DNA of 64,000 nt from Adiantum capillus-veneris (GCA_014529385.2 CM043945.1:97134612-97198611); one strand, 5' to 3'. Shown: positions 11,624 through 23,806, numbered from the stretch's first letter. Notes: generated by a model from the letters alone, not told the origin. Made by a program: numbers and translations.

Positions 11624-12386
11624 CACGATATACGTGGTTCACCCAATGTGGGCTACGTCCACGGGAAAGCAGCCACTCAATGGCTTTGGTACTTCAAAAC
11701 AAGAAGTAGTTTACAAAGGGATTTATACCCTTAATGGAGCTCCCGCCTTGCTTCACTCTCACCACCTCACACTCACCTTGTTGCATCAACTTCACACTAT
11801 GAAATGTGTGTAGAAATGGCCTCCTTTTATAGGCCAAAAGGGCTGCCCTCTCTTATGAGAGACAGCCATGTGTAGCCGCCCTTGTGCGAATAAGTCCAAA
11901 TCGGACCCTCCAATCCGCCCATGTGTGGCCGCCCTTGAGAAGACAAGTCCGCTTTTGAATTCGGCCACCGGCCATTGAATTCGGCCACCGGCCACCGGCC
12001 ATTGACTTCCGACCACCGGCCACCGGCCATTGACTTCCGACCACCGGCCATTGGCCATTGACTACCGGCCACCGGCCATTGACTTCCGACCACCGGCCAC
12101 CGGCCATTGACTTCTGACCACCGGCCATTGGCCATTGACTACCGGCCACCGGCCAACCGACCGGTTGTTTTCCGACCACTTTTCGATCGCCGTCCGGCCA
12201 TAATATTCCGGCGAAAAGGAATATTCCGGCCTTTAAAGTTGCCATTGATTCTTGTCCGTGAAAATTTTGGTTTCCGGTGAGTGATTTTCCTTCACGCACG
12301 ATGGCTTCTCCTCATAATGGGGGCCTTACAAATGTGCGCTTTTACCACATAAAATTACAAGGGTAAATCAGGCTCCATACTTAACA
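11503..12386 (-). repeat. Copia A1 5' LTR (884 bp)
   Basis: It starts TG and ends CA on both strands. It holds a GA microsatellite (about 11591-11619), a minus-strand TATAAAAGG (11823-11831) and the long form of the GGCC/CCGG minisatellite. ORFs of the NGRWPVVGSQW type are translations of that minisatellite. Confidence 0.92.
11963..12163. repeat. GC-rich minisatellite in copia A 5' LTR
   Basis: Imperfect tandem units built from CCACCGGCCATTGACTTCCG-like blocks, with dense CCGG and GGCC palindromes. The 5' LTRs (here and 24180-24380) have about 90 bp more repeat than the 3' LTRs (about 8628-8740 and 20820-20925). Confidence 0.85.
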
Positions 12387-14140
12387 ACTCTTTCCCACTT
12401 TTCAAGGCTGTAACCATACCCCATAACTCTCTCTTTATCTGTGGATAGTTTCTTTGGCGAGCACATAGTACCTTTGCTCCAAATCTTACCACATACCTAT
12501 GTCCTTCTTTGTCATCTTTCCCTATTGCCCATCCAATCCCTGTAGGACTGGTATCTACTATCACAATCACTGGCCTTTGACACTCATAGTCTACCTTTCT
12601 CAAAGTCGTTGCTGACTGGAGTAACTCCTTTAGCTTTTTCATGGATTTTACATGTGCTTCTGTCCATTTAAACTTTTGTTTCTTTCTAAGCAGCTGATAA
12701 AGAGGATCAGCTACATGTGCATAATGTGGAATCCAAATAACATAGAAGACACATTCTCCCAGAAACCTTCTAACCTCAGTGATGCTAGTGCATGTTTCTT
12801 TCATTCTTTGGATGGCATCTACCTTTGATGGACAAGGTTTCCTAACATATAGCCCACACATGTGCCCCACAATGAGCACTTCTTTGACACCAAATATAGA
12901 CTTTTTCCCTGACAATGTAAGATTCACTTCTTGCAACCTAGACAAAATTTTATCACAATCATTTATGTGATTTACCACAAACCTGCGACATCCCTTGAGA
13001 TCCAAAGCTTCATCTTTGTCACTTTCTTCACATCCTTTGATAGGCAAATCATCAATGAAAGGCATTGTGATTTGAGGAATAAAGTCACGTAAGACCTTAT
13101 TCATCCCATTCATCATATGTGCAACCGAGTTGGTTGCTCCTATGGCAAGGTACACATCCTTACCAAACCCAAAGGTGTCCTCATGGTTGTCAAGTCTCTG
13201 CTTTCGATTGCAAGATGAAATTGATCATACCCTGAGTAGAGATCCCCCATTGAGTAGATTGCCCTCCCTGCAAACGCCTCTGCAAATTCATCCACAATTG
13301 GACCTATACCTACATTTCTAATTGTCACCTTGTTCACTGTTGCATATCTTGGATGAAGCGTAGAGAACCATTCTTCTTTGGAACTGTGAACCACCTGTTT
13401 GAGTATGGAACACAAGAAGGCTCCAAGATTCCCATTTTGATTTTCTCATTTAGTAGCTCTACTAACTTTGGCAAATGAGCCTTTGGAACCGGAATAGGCC
13501 ACAGATTCCAAGGCACATGAGGTATTGTGAAAATTACCATAGGAGCTACAATATAAGGATCAACACATCCTATCTCATGTGGCTCAAATGCAAAAGCCTT
13601 ACCATGCTTTGAAAGCATTTCTTTGAAGCACTTTGTCTCGTCTTGTGTTAGAAACTCCTCGCAACCAATCTGCAACTCTTGAAAGGACTTCTTTGTGAAG
13701 GTATGCCCGATCTTTTTAGGATTCCGCAAACTTGGTTGTAAAGAAGCCTGTTCAATCTTTTCCCTGTTGTTGGGTGGTAAGGGTGAAGCTACTGGTTTCA
13801 CCTTCTTTGCTACACTCTTGTATTTAGTTTCAACATGGACTTCTGGGCCAACTGTTTGGCTTTCTTTAAAGGCTTCTATTACTTGATACATTTCCATAGA
13901 GCAAACTTCCATAACTTCATTTTCAAGATGCAAACTAGACCTCATTATAGCATCAAGCTCACCCATAGTATCTACAAAAGAAACTTGTTCACACAAACCC
14001 AAAACATTTTCAGTAGGCTTTAGAAACCCACTCTTTTTCATGCCTATTTGTACATTATGCACATATTGCCTCTCATATCTCTTCAAATCTTCAAGTTTTG
14101 TAAAACATACTGATCCATTCCTTGTTACCAAGGAGCTCAT
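12387..14140 (-). pseudogene. Gypsy A INT1: RT and RNase H N-part
   Basis: Pieces: 14140-13334 (linker and RT fingers to FIQDMQQ), 13415-13140 (NKVTIRN to MCTLP) and 13155-12387 (NSVAHMMNGMNK, FIDDLPIKGC box, RNase H VDTSPTGIGWAIGK). The frame is lost after QDMQQ (lesion shared by all copies) and again near 13140, where a base is missing in the PQGATNS motif. The open frame at 13155 runs a few codons into the copia A LTR, so its last residues (LLSMEPDLPL) are not gypsy sequence. The RNase H is continued at 8178-7745 on the far side of copia A. Confidence 0.88.
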
Positions 14141-14208
14141 CGAGAAAGTTTCACCTATTTTTGGATCAAGCGAGACCCTTTTTCTTTCTGTACCACTGCA
14201 ATCCCGCT

Positions 14209-16538
14209 TTACAATGGTGCTTGGCCAAAACCCATCATTTCTCTATGATCATGAAACTCTTTGCTTACCTTTGGTAGAGGATGTTCTCTGAGGTTGTCAC
14301 AATTTCTTTCATGGTTTACACAAACTGTGAGAAATTGGACAGCACGTTTACCATCTTTGCTACGTATCCTAGCATATGCTGAACCATCGTCCATTACCTT
14401 TGTTTCCATTCGAACTCCCACAATGTAGGGTTGTCCAAGGATGAGATGATATGAAGATGTATCCTGTACAAAGAAGTTTTGGTCAATCTTTACATCACCT
14501 ATTGTTACCTTCACACCTGGACATGCTGCATACAATTCACCGGATGAATTGTTTGCCACTTTTACCATCCAGCCATGATCTGTGTCCATCGGCCATTTGC
14601 ACTTGTTGTAGAGACTCTTTGACATTATGTTTATTTCTGAACCATGGTCAAATCAAGGCAACAAATGGATCTTCAAGATCACCTACCTTGACCAAAGTTT
14701 CTGTAGTAGCCCTTGCCCAATGACTTCGTGAATAGTAACTCCTAGGAATATCTTCAACTTCTTCATAATCATTTGAGAAATACACTTGCTTCACTCTCCC
14801 ACTAGATTGGTAGCATCCTACCACAGCTCCATCATTCTCCTTATTTTGCAGTTGCATCCCTTGTGTCTTTGAGGTTTCCCCTTCAACCTGTGGACGAGAA
14901 ACTTCAGCAAGGGTTTGCCTCTTTCTCTTGATGATGTCAATGATCTCCTCATGGAATTCACGCTTTGCAATGCCAAGAACTTCTCCCAGAGTAAACTCAA
15001 TCTTGCTATTCAAGATCATTTCCTCCAAGACTTTCTTTAAATCTGTAGCAACCTCAATATCAGATTGTAGTTTATAATTTGGGCCTTTTGTCTTACCTTT
15101 CTTTGGCTCTTTCTTCTTTCCTGTTGTTGACTCCTCCATGAGTACTTCAGGCGGAGATGCTCCTTGTGTTGAGGGTGTTTGAGAAGGCATTGAGTCGCTT
15201 CTTCCCCCACTTCTAGAAGCTCTTTTTGATGGTCCTTCATCAGCATTCTCACGTCTGCGCTTCTCTTCTACAATTGCCTCATTTTGTTGGCATTTTGTAA
15301 TGTAGGCATGCACTGACAATGAGTCCACTGGATCATTCCATCCTGTTTCTAGACGTATGCAATCACCTGCTTCATGTAGAATCTCTTTTGTAAGCTTTCC
15401 CTTTTTAGCTAATTGCATGACATTTGGCCAAATTTGACCATGATGGTCACTCACCTCTTCATCACAAAAATGTTCAATTTTTACTCCATAAGTAGCTGCC
15501 TCAACTGAAGAGGTGGCATGCTTGGTTGCCATATCTTCAACTAAGGTTTGCATTCCCCCTTCCCAAAGTTAGTTCTCAAGGGTAGACCTGTCTCTCTTAA
15601 GTGGATTTTACCATCCTTAAAAAAGACAACATCTTTTGACAAAGCATCACTAAAATCATCACAATCCCTTCTTACATGGTCTGTACTGTCACACCAAATA
15701 CATCTATTAACAAACCCTTCTTTGGGCTGTTGTCTTTGCCTAGGAAGTGGCCCTGATGGTTGGCCTTTTTCTTCAAGCTTTGCAAACTTCACCTTCAAGT
15801 CACGCATTCCCTTCACAAGCTCATCTAGCATGGACTCATCAAACTTAGGAGCGATAAAAGTAGGCTTTACCATTTTGTCAGAAGTTGAGGTGAAAGGACT
15901 TGTAGTGTTTACTACCATCTTGTCCCTTCTTCTTTGTCGTTTGGCAAGCAGTGAGACAGCACCTTCAACCTCATTCCAGTCGGTCTTTAGTCCTTGCTCA
16001 GCATCTTTATCTTCAAGAAGAGGCTCCAAATTTTCTTGCAACTCTTTACCTGCAGCTTGTAAGAAAAGATCTGTCTTCTCTGCATCTAGTGTGGCCCTTT
16101 CTGTCCTAGTGAGTTGTGCATAGCGCCGCTCAAATTCCCTAAGTAGCTCTGTTATTGATAGTCGTTGCTTTGGCTTGACTACCCATTCTAAGAATGTCCT
16201 TTTGGTCACTCTCTCCGAGTCCTCCATGAAATATTCCTCCTTTAAAGCTACTTTGAGTTCTTCCCAATTTCTCCCATGCCCATCTTTAATTTCCCTAACA
16301 TGCTCCCTAATTTTTGGAGCAACAACTAGCTCAAAGCTTTGAATCATCTCACATCTTTGCCATTGAACTGATCCATTCTGTTGACGACCGCTTGTATGGC
16401 CTTCGTTGCTGAAATCTCCCTTCTTTCAGTAGCATGTTGTTGTTGCATGAACATTGCAAATGCTTGAAACATTTGCATTGTTGCTGGGTCAAAATGCATA
16501 CCCTGTTGCTCAACATGATCACCCATGGTTACCCACAA
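14209..16538 (-). pseudogene. Gypsy A INT1: Gag and protease
   Basis: Pieces 16538-16344 (Gag start), 16347-15541 (capsid and zinc knuckle), 15553-14648 (linker) and 14625-14209 (protease end). Lesions: the shared ATGA overlap at 16344-16347, a one-base loss in GKGGMQT near 15555, and one extra base beside the protease active site near 14648-14652, so DHGSEI is split. Otherwise it follows the INT2 copy residue for residue. Non-functional. Confidence 0.88.
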
Positions 16539-16553
16539 ACTCTCACCCTAGCA

Positions 16554-16573
16554 GATTCGCGTCGGGTTCACCA
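16554..16573 (-). other. Gypsy A primer-binding-site candidate (unit 2)
   Basis: Same TGGTGAACCCGACGCG start as at 4366-4385, six bases from LTR2. Confidence 0.6.
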
Positions 16574-16579
16574 AAAATA

Positions 16580-17397
16580 TGTCGAGAAATTTGCGGTCTT
16601 GCCAGGAAAGCACCGGGCTTATGGCTGTGAGAGTTTATGAGAGAACTCAACAAAAACTATATGAAGGAGTTAAACCATAGATGCCATGAAGACTAGGGTT
16701 TGGAAAGAAGTGCAATCAAAGAAGACTCACTCTTTCTCTCTTGCATTCACACACACAAAGAAAGAACGCAAAAGAGAATGTCAAAACAATACGAAGATGA
16801 AAACATCAAGGCTATGGTCATATCGTATCATGGGTAATATGAAAGGGTTAATGGATGAGTTAATGGCATTCAATCTTGGCTGACCAAATAGGCTACGAAT
16901 TGTTCTTTGGAATTGTAGTTTTGTGCTTACCATAATATATATATTTTGTCTAGTGATTGGGATTAATTGTGTGTACAAATCCTCTTGGTTCATAGCAAGA
17001 TAACTACGCTTACATCAAAAGAAAAATTATAGTCTATGAGAGGTAGTATGATGGGATCCGGTGATAGAAGTATTTCATTAAGCCTTTCGGGGCCAAAGAG
17101 AAACACTATACGTTGTTGAAAGTGTATTTTTCGGCTAATCCATACGTTAATTCTAATAGATCGTACAAAGTGAAAGCGATAGAAATGATCATCATGTGGG
17201 TTATTCATCTAGGATATTATGTGAGAGAAATGTAGATATGAGAGAAGTGAAGAGATGAGAAGTTTCCCTCCCAAGCCCTATTCTTGCCCGTAGGCAATAA
17301 GGATACTGCGGGGAGAGATGTACCTGTAGCAAAGAGAACCTAGAGAGGATGAATTACTAAGAATGAGAGAGATAGGTTTGGTTAAGGAGATGAGATT

Positions 17398-17435
<38 letters not shown>

Positions 17436-18604
17436 GATTAGAGATGAAAATGAAAACAACAAGAAATCAAGAAAACATCAATGTAGAACACATCTTACTT
17501 GAAACCCTTCGGCACCATTATTGATGGGAGAGAGAAGAAGAGTGGATAATTCCACTTTGATTGATACACCAAGTGCAAGACCTTATTTGATTAGAGTTGA
17601 TCTTCCAAGGTTATCTTGTTGCAAGAATGGCTAGTCTCCCTCTAGGAGAAAGTGTAGGCTTGGGCTTATGTTAATGGCTAAGTACAATTAGGCATTACTA
17701 CTCACTCCCTCAAGAATTCCTCTCATCAATGGCTTGAATGCTTGAGTTCCTTCCAAGGAGGAAGAGGTCCCCTTTTATAGGTGAAGGGAACCCCCAAGGG
17801 TTTACACAAGAAGAGAGGAGCCAGTGTGAACAGGAATTGGAAAAGTTGGAAATGAGCTGCCCCTGCATGATGTGGGCAGACTGGGGTCCAGTATTTTGAT
17901 CATATCTCCTCAACCGTAGCTCCAAATAAATAAGTAAAAATATGGGCAAAAACTTCAGCTCATTAGCTACGATTTTCATTTTAAAATCGTTTTCCAATTC
18001 GGATTGGAACCTTGTGTAAAAAATTCATCAAAATAGGGTCCATTTATGGCAGCAAAAGTCTTCATGTAGTCTCCTTAGCCTAAACTTTCATTTAATTCCA
18101 AAGGACACCTCATGCCATATGAAAGCATGACATTGCTCTTTGACAAATTTTTGTAATCATGCTTGTAATAATGCATTAAAATAAGTGTATCTTTGAAATC
18201 ATGCCACCTAGTGTCCCACTAGGATTTGATTCTCTCCTAGTAGCTATTTAAAAAGAAATATAAGAAAAGTATAAAAAATACATAGAATATATATATATTG
18301 GAGTTTACCCTAGATATCGGATCTAGCTAGGGTGTGAAATGATAATGAAATAGTAGAAATAAAGAATCAATGCTTTTTGCCCCAAGTTAAAGAGACGGAG
18401 CTATTGATGCTTTTCCCATAGTATTTTCTGATGGTAAAGTAAGGATATGTTACCCTTGAGAAACATAATAGGATGAGATAGAAGGCTTATTATTATACTT
18501 AAATATGCATATGTACACTATAGGAAATATAATTATGTATCTAAAAAAATACAAGATAGATCTTGTAGCATGCGTTCCCACTATGTACGTGTCACAGCAC
18601 GACA
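16580..18604 (-). repeat. Gypsy A LTR2 (2025 bp)
   Basis: Ends TGTCG...CGACA. Same length as LTR1 and nearly identical by eye (for example TTTTCATTTT against TTTTGATTTT, and TGTAGTC against TGTGGTC). TA tract at about 17400-17431, minus-strand TATAAAAGG at 17771-17779. Confidence 0.92.
17771..17779 (-). promoter_or_regulatory. Putative TATA box of gypsy A LTR2
   Basis: TATAAAAGG on the minus strand, in the same place as in LTR1. Confidence 0.5.
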
Positions 18605-18619
18605 TCCACCCCCTCTAAA
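18605..18619 (-). other. Gypsy A polypurine tract (3' of INT2)
   Basis: TTTAGAGGGGGTGGA on the minus strand, directly before LTR2 start TGTCG. Confidence 0.8.
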
Positions 18620-19928
18620 CCTGCACATCCTCCGGTATGTACCACATTGTCTCTTTGTAAGATTAAAATTCTTGTACATCTTCCTTGTCTTCTTCTTCAG
18701 TGGATGATTCCAGAGCTTCATGTTCACTTTGATCTTCACTTGTGTTTTTCTCTTCTTCCTCATCCATATCTTCTAGATCATTGTCTCCTCTTCTCTTAAA
18801 CATTTTAATCCTTTTTTCTGCAATGGGAATCTTTACTTCTGTACCATCTAGTTCAGACAAGCTGTAAGTAGCATTTTCATGCACATGCTTTACAACATAC
18901 GGTCCAAACCATCTTTTTGAGAACTTACACATGACTGTGTGCTGGTTATCAAGGCTACTATCATACACTAAAACCCCGTCACCTTTGTCAATTGCTTTGC
19001 TCCTGAGTCGATGTCGCTTATCAAAATAGTCCTTGTTTTTCAACCTTGCATTTTTGAGTCGTTCTTTTGCTGCTTCAATGTCTCCAGGTCTTCTCTCTAG
19101 CTGCCTTATACGCAGTGCAAGGAGATCTTCCCTACTAAGCCCCTCTTGCCAAGGTAGTACATTCCATGTGGGAATTGTATCCTCAATCGGCATCACTGGC
19201 TTTTGACCATGCATTAGCTTCGCAGGCATGTAGCCAATTATTGAGCTATGTGTTGTACGATCAGCCCATAAAGCATATGGTAACAATTTTGGCCACTCAC
19301 CAACTCTTCCTTCGCAAGCCTTGGCCAAAGCTTTGATGATAGGAGGATGCCCTCTTTCACTCTTTCCATTGCCTTCAGGGTTGTAAGCTGTAGTAAGAGA
19401 AAGATTGATCCCTAATCTAGAAAAGAACTCCCTTGCTTCTTCGGCATCCAGTTCACCTTGATCTGCAGTGATTTTTTCCACACAACCATAACGGCAAATC
19501 ACCTCATCAAGAAGGAATTTGCACACAGCTTCTGTGGTCTTAGCTCTTAATGCTCTTCCTTCAACCTAGTTAGTTAGGTCCTCTCGTGCAAGAACCAAGT
19601 ATCTCATCTTCCAGAGTCCTAAAGGCATCGTGACTAGATCCACAACCCATTTATAGTGCATGGCTAGTGGATATGTAGGGTGCAATCCATCACGATGCCG
19701 AACATTTGAATACATTTGACAAGTTACACATGACTCTACAAACTGAGATACATCTTTATACATACCCTTCCACCAGTATTTTTCTTTCATCTTGGAGAAG
19801 GTTGCCCACACACCCCTGTGTCCAGCCCATAGACTCTCATGAAACTCTTGCATGAGCTTTACTTGAGTCTCTTTTTTACATATAACCCGTTGTGGTGTAG
19901 CACCCTTTTGCTTAGGGTGCTTCCACAA
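18620..19928 (-). pseudogene. Gypsy A INT2: integrase
   Basis: 19928-19566 has the H2C2 zinc region and the first catalytic Asp (WVVDLVTMP). 19526-18663 (287 aa) has the second Asp (TADQGELD), the Glu (GNGKSERGH), the GPY/F module (KRWFGPYVV) and an acidic tail ending DVQEF. No chromodomain is seen. An in-frame TAG, where LTNWVEGR is expected (about 19563-19565), separates the two pieces, and a TAA near 19934 cuts the link to RNase H. Both stops are shared with INT1. The tail here is longer than in INT1. Confidence 0.9.
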
Positions 19929-19940
19929 GTAACCATCCCT

Positions 19941-20370
19941 TTAAAAGTACCCATATGCTTTCCTGCGTATCGTCTTGAATTCTTGTTCAGACCAATCATC
20001 CTGTTTTGTTAGAGTACTCAAGTACCTTCCAATAGAAAGCCAATCACCTTCATAAAGATCTTTCAAGAACAATTCAAGCGAATTAGTCATGCAGACATTA
20101 TTACCTTTGACATGAGAGATAGAATAGAATTTTGTGCCTACATCATCTCCCTCATCAATCATTTGTGACTCATCTTCATACCTTGCCCTTGATAGCATAT
20201 CTGCCACTGTATTGTCTTTACCTGCAATGTGCTTAAACTCGGGATTTAAGGACTTAATGTAGGCAATCCACCGCAACATAGCAATGTCTGGTGTTGAGCA
20301 GCTTGTAATCATCCCAAGAAGTGGTAGACAATCTGTTTCTACAACCACACATGCACCAATTAGGTACTTT
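19941..20370 (-). pseudogene. Gypsy A INT2: RNase H C-terminus, interrupted by copia A
   Basis: 20348-19941 (135 aa) carries VVVETDCLPLLGMI and FKHIAGKDNTVADMLSRARY. Copia A copy 2 interrupts it after ACTTT at 20366-20370; RNase H resumes at 24605. Confidence 0.88.
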
Positions 20371-21032
20371 TGTTAGGAAATAAGACGTAGCTAAATAGAT
20401 AATTGAGTAGATTACTTAATGGAGAGAGACAAATTTATATACACGAGATTATAGTGTAGAGAGAGAGAGAGAGAGAGATTACACACGATATACGTGGTTC
20501 ACCCAATGTGGGCTACGTCCACGGGAAAGCAGCCACTCAATGGCTTTGGTACTTCAAAACAAGAAGTAGTTTACAAAGGGATTATACCCTTAATGGAGCT
20601 CCCGCCTTGCTTCACTCTCACCACCTCACACTCACCTTGTTGCATCAACTTCACACTATGAAATGTGTGTAGAAATGGCCTCCTTTTATAGGCCAAAAGG
20701 GCTGCCCTCTCTTATGAGAGACAGCCATGTGTAGCCGCCCTTGTGCGAATAAGTCCAAATCGGACCCTCCAATCCGCCCATGTGTGGCCGCCCTTGAGAA
20801 GACAAGTCCGCTTTTGAATTCGGCCACCGGCCACCGGCCATTGACTTCCGACCACCGGCCACCGGCCATTGACTTCCGACCACCGGCCATTGGCCATTGA
20901 CTACCGGCCACCGGCCAACCGACCGGTTGTTTTTCGACCACTTTCCGATCGCCGTCCGGCCATAATATTCCGGCGAAAAGGAATATTCCGGCCTTTAAAG
21001 TTGCCCCTGATTCTTGTCCGTGAAAATTTTGG
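20371..21032 (-). repeat. Copia A2 3' LTR, truncated
   Basis: Same truncation as in copy 1: LTR sequence ends at TTTTGG (21027-21032) and RT follows. Short minisatellite form; GA tract at about 20458-20479. Confidence 0.9.
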
Positions 21033-21273
21033 CAAGCCTAATTGAGTTCATTTTTACAACAGGAGAAAATATTTCATTGAAGTCAATACCTTTCTTTTGA
21101 GAAAAACCTTTTACCACAAGCCTAGATTTGTACCTTTTCTTCCCACCTTCTTCTTCCTTTATCTTGTACACCCATTTGTTTTGAAGTGCCCGCTTACCTT
21201 TAGGCAACTCAACCAACTCCCATGTTTGGTTCTGATGTAGTGAGTCCATCTCCACTTGCATGCTCTTCGTCAT
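21033..21273 (-). pseudogene. Copia A2 RT stub
   Basis: Encodes the RT N-terminus (MDSLHQNQTWELVELPKG, NKWVYKIKEEEGGKK, FNEIFSPVVKMNSIRLAK). It is then joined to LTR sequence (residues FTDKNQGQL). No YVDD box and no RNase H. It is out of frame with the upstream polyprotein because one base is missing near 21268 (expected EEWTKSMQ). Confidence 0.88.
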
Positions 21274-23657
21274 TCTTCTTTGGATTCATGTTGCATAGCT
21301 TCTTCATATGATTCCGGCTCTCCAGAATCTGAGATCAAGAGATGGTTGAAGGAAGGAACAAACCTTTTTGGAGGTCTACTTGCTCTTGTAGATCTTCGGG
21401 GAATAGGTTGAGGCTCCTCATTTGGTTGATGTTGTTGCACATTGTCACCGTTTGCAGTCCTTGAGTCTTCACCGTCCTCAAGCTCCATGTACTCATCACC
21501 TGTTTCTTTTGTTTGTTTTCTTTCCAAGTAATCTTTGTACATATTTTGTTCATTAAAAATTACATCCCTACTCCTTAAGATTTTACCATCTTCAGGATTC
21601 CATAGGCGATACCCAACGTCTCCTTCTCCATAGCCAATGAAGAAACACTTTTTGGACTTTGCATCTAACTTTGATCTTAGGCTTCTATCTATGTGCATGA
21701 AAGCCTCACACCCAAACACTTTGAGAAATGCATAATTCACCGGTTTACCTGTCCATGCCTCTTCTGGAACTCCCCCATCCAATGCCGTTGAGGGTGACCG
21801 ATTGATTAAGTACACAGACGTACTTACAGCTTCCGCCCAAAGTTCAAGCGGTAGGCCTGCATGTAGCCGCATGCTTCGTGCTCGTTCCATAATTGTCCTG
21901 TTCATCCTTTCCGAAATCCCATTTTGTTGAGGTGTCCTTGGGGTTGTCCTTTGCCTCCGAATTCCATTGCTAGCACAAAAGCTTTCAAAAGCTTGGCTGC
22001 AATATTCACCTCCATTGTCGGATCTGAGGCATTTAACCTTGGTACCTGTTTCATTCTCCACAAAGGCTTTCCACCTTTGAAATATGGAAAATACATCGGA
22101 TTTATTCTTCATGACATAAACCCATGTTTTTCTAGTCGCATCGTCTATGAATGTTACATAGTACAATGAGCCACCAAGTGATGGTGTACTTGCAGGACCC
22201 CAAACATCAGAATGAACCAACTCAAGTTTTTTATTTTTTCTTTCATTTCCTGATTTTTGAAATTTTACCCTCTTTTGTTTACCATAAACACAATCTTCAC
22301 AGAACTCTAAGTCCACTTCTTTCAAACCTGGTAGAAGCTTCTTTGTTTGAAGGATTTGCATTCCTTTGGCACTCATATGCCCAAGTCGGTAGTGCCACAC
22401 CGCACTGTCAACTTCTGTAGTTGTTGCACAAGCTGAAGGTTGCGTGCTAACAGCACACAAGTAAAGTGTACTGACTTTTTCACCCTTGGCAACCACCAAA
22501 GATCCCTTTGAGATCTTCCACCGTTTGTTTCCGAATGCAATGTTGTGACCTTCATCGTCCAATTGTCCTGTAGAGATCAAATTTTTGCGAAGAGAAGGAA
22601 CATGCCTAACATCTTTCAGCTTCCATTCATTTCCGTTAGCAGTTTTGATAGAAACTGTACCTTTGCCGACAATCTCACAAGCTTCATCATCTCCCAAGTA
22701 TACATACCCAAAATTACCTTTGGTGTAGTCTTGGAAATGTTGCTTGTGTGGTGTCGCATGGAATGAAGCCCCGGAATCTACTATCCAGGAATTAGACACA
22801 TTGTCTAATGAGAGAATTAGAGCATCTTGCTCTACTTTACCTGCCACATTGGCCTCCGATGTTGGCTTGTTGTCTTGAGACTCTGTCTCCTTCTTCTTCT
22901 TGGACCAGCAATCCTTCTTGACGTGGCCCTTCTTGCCGCAGTTCCAACATTCAAGAACTGACTTTGTTCGTGATTTGCTCCGTCTTGAGCGATCACGACC
23001 CTTTTGGTTTTTGAACCTCTCCTTAGGCCTTCCTCTTGTTTCCACTGATAGTGCAGCACTTGATGATTCTCCTATGCTTCTCCTTCGCATTTCCTCGCTT
23101 AGAAGAACACCCACAACATCATCAAACTTAAGAGTATTTGTGCCAGAGATAGAATTACTTACAGCCATCACAAGGCTGTCCCAACTATCCGGTAGAGATG
23201 ATAGTATAAGGAGAGCTCGCACTTCGTCATCGAAATTGATTTTCACTGATCGAAGTTGACTTATGTTTGTGTTAAAGTCATTTAGGTGTTCTGCAACTGA
23301 ACCATTCTCTGCCATCTTTAGATTGAACAAGCGCTTCATAAGAAATACCTTATTGGATGCCGATGGTTTCTCGTAGAAGTCGTCAAGTGACTTCATCAAG
23401 TCCTCCGTGGTCTTCATCTCCGAAACATTGAAGGCCACCGTTGACGCCAAGCTTAACCGGATTGTTCCCAGTGCCTTTCGATCAAGGACAATCCATGCTT
23501 CATCTGCCATTGTTGTGGGCTTCTTCGCAAGACCGCCTAGTGGCAAATAGAGGTCCTTCTGGTAGAGATAGTCTTCAATCTGCATCTTCCAATGTTGGTA
23601 GTTTTTGCCGTTGAACTTCTCAATCTTGAGCTTCCCCTCCTCCGCCATAACTCCCAC
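21270..23657 (-). CDS. Copia A2 Gag-protease-integrase polyprotein (795 aa)
   Basis: Retrotransposon polyprotein read from MGVMAEEGKL at 23657, 65 bp inside the 5' LTR boundary. Domains: UBN2-type Gag (about 10-200, FNGKNYQHWKMQIEDYL); zinc knuckle with C237, C240, H245, C250; aspartic protease with D294 in IVDSGASFH; pre-integrase zinc region (WHYRLGH about 421, CEDC about 453-456); integrase with D484 (HSDVWGP), D547 (SDNGGEY) and E583 (NGISERMNR); then a linker ending ESYEEAMQHESKEE. The normal product would run on into RT. Here a frameshift and the RT deletion end it, so a Gag-PR-IN protein is the most it could make. The long open frame beside the broken copy 1 suggests little time since duplication, or stronger decay in copy 1. 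Confidence 0.92.
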   Translation of the reverse strand: MGVMAEEGKLKIEKFNGKNYQHWKMQIEDYLYQKDLYLPLGGLAKKPTTMADEAWIVLDRKALGTIRLSLASTVAFNVSEMKTTEDLMKSLDDFYEKPSASNKVFLMKRLFNLKMAENGSVAEHLNDFNTNISQLRSVKINFDDEVRALLILSSLPDSWDSLVMAVSNSISGTNTLKFDDVVGVLLSEEMRRRSIGESSSAALSVETRGRPKERFKNQKGRDRSRRSKSRTKSVLECWNCGKKGHVKKDCWSKKKKETESQDNKPTSEANVAGKVEQDALILSLDNVSNSWIVDSGASFHATPHKQHFQDYTKGNFGYVYLGDDEACEIVGKGTVSIKTANGNEWKLKDVRHVPSLRKNLISTGQLDDEGHNIAFGNKRWKISKGSLVVAKGEKVSTLYLCAVSTQPSACATTTEVDSAVWHYRLGHMSAKGMQILQTKKLLPGLKEVDLEFCEDCVYGKQKRVKFQKSGNERKNKKLELVHSDVWGPASTPSLGGSLYYVTFIDDATRKTWVYVMKNKSDVFSIFQRWKAFVENETGTKVKCLRSDNGGEYCSQAFESFCASNGIRRQRTTPRTPQQNGISERMNRTIMERARSMRLHAGLPLELWAEAVSTSVYLINRSPSTALDGGVPEEAWTGKPVNYAFLKVFGCEAFMHIDRSLRSKLDAKSKKCFFIGYGEGDVGYRLWNPEDGKILRSRDVIFNEQNMYKDYLERKQTKETGDEYMELEDGEDSRTANGDNVQQHQPNEEPQPIPRRSTRASRPPKRFVPSFNHLLISDSGEPESYEEAMQHESKEE

Positions 23658-23706
23658 TCAATTCAAGGAATCCTTTCCTTGAGATAATTTAGCTACGAGC
23701 AAACCT

Positions 23707-23719
23707 TGCTCTGATACCA
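23707..23719 (-). other. Copia A2 primer-binding site
   Basis: TGGTATCAGAGCA (minus strand), two bases inside the 5' LTR; initiator Met tRNA type. Confidence 0.9.
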
Positions 23720-23721
23720 GT

Positions 23722-23806
23722 TGTTAGGAAATAAGACGTAGCTAAATAGATAATTGAGTAGATTACTTAATGGAGAGAGACAAATTTATATACACGAGAT
23801 TATAGT

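Larger units (their letters stand above)
8179..12386 (-). mobile_element. Copia A, copy 1 (Ty1/copia, internally deleted)
   Basis: It runs TG...CA with 5-bp TSD ACTCT. In minus orientation: 5' LTR (12386-11503), PBS, gag, protease, integrase, an RT stub, then a deletion that removes the rest of RT, RNase H, the PPT and the first 116 bp or so of the 3' LTR. The remainder of the 3' LTR is 8830-8179. It is therefore non-autonomous. The same deletion is in copy 2. This copy carries many more frameshifts than copy 2. Confidence 0.95.

Noticed and set aside
11963-12163. CRISPR-like regular repeats
   Set aside because: Units are contiguous and degenerate with no unique spacers; it is a plant LTR minisatellite.
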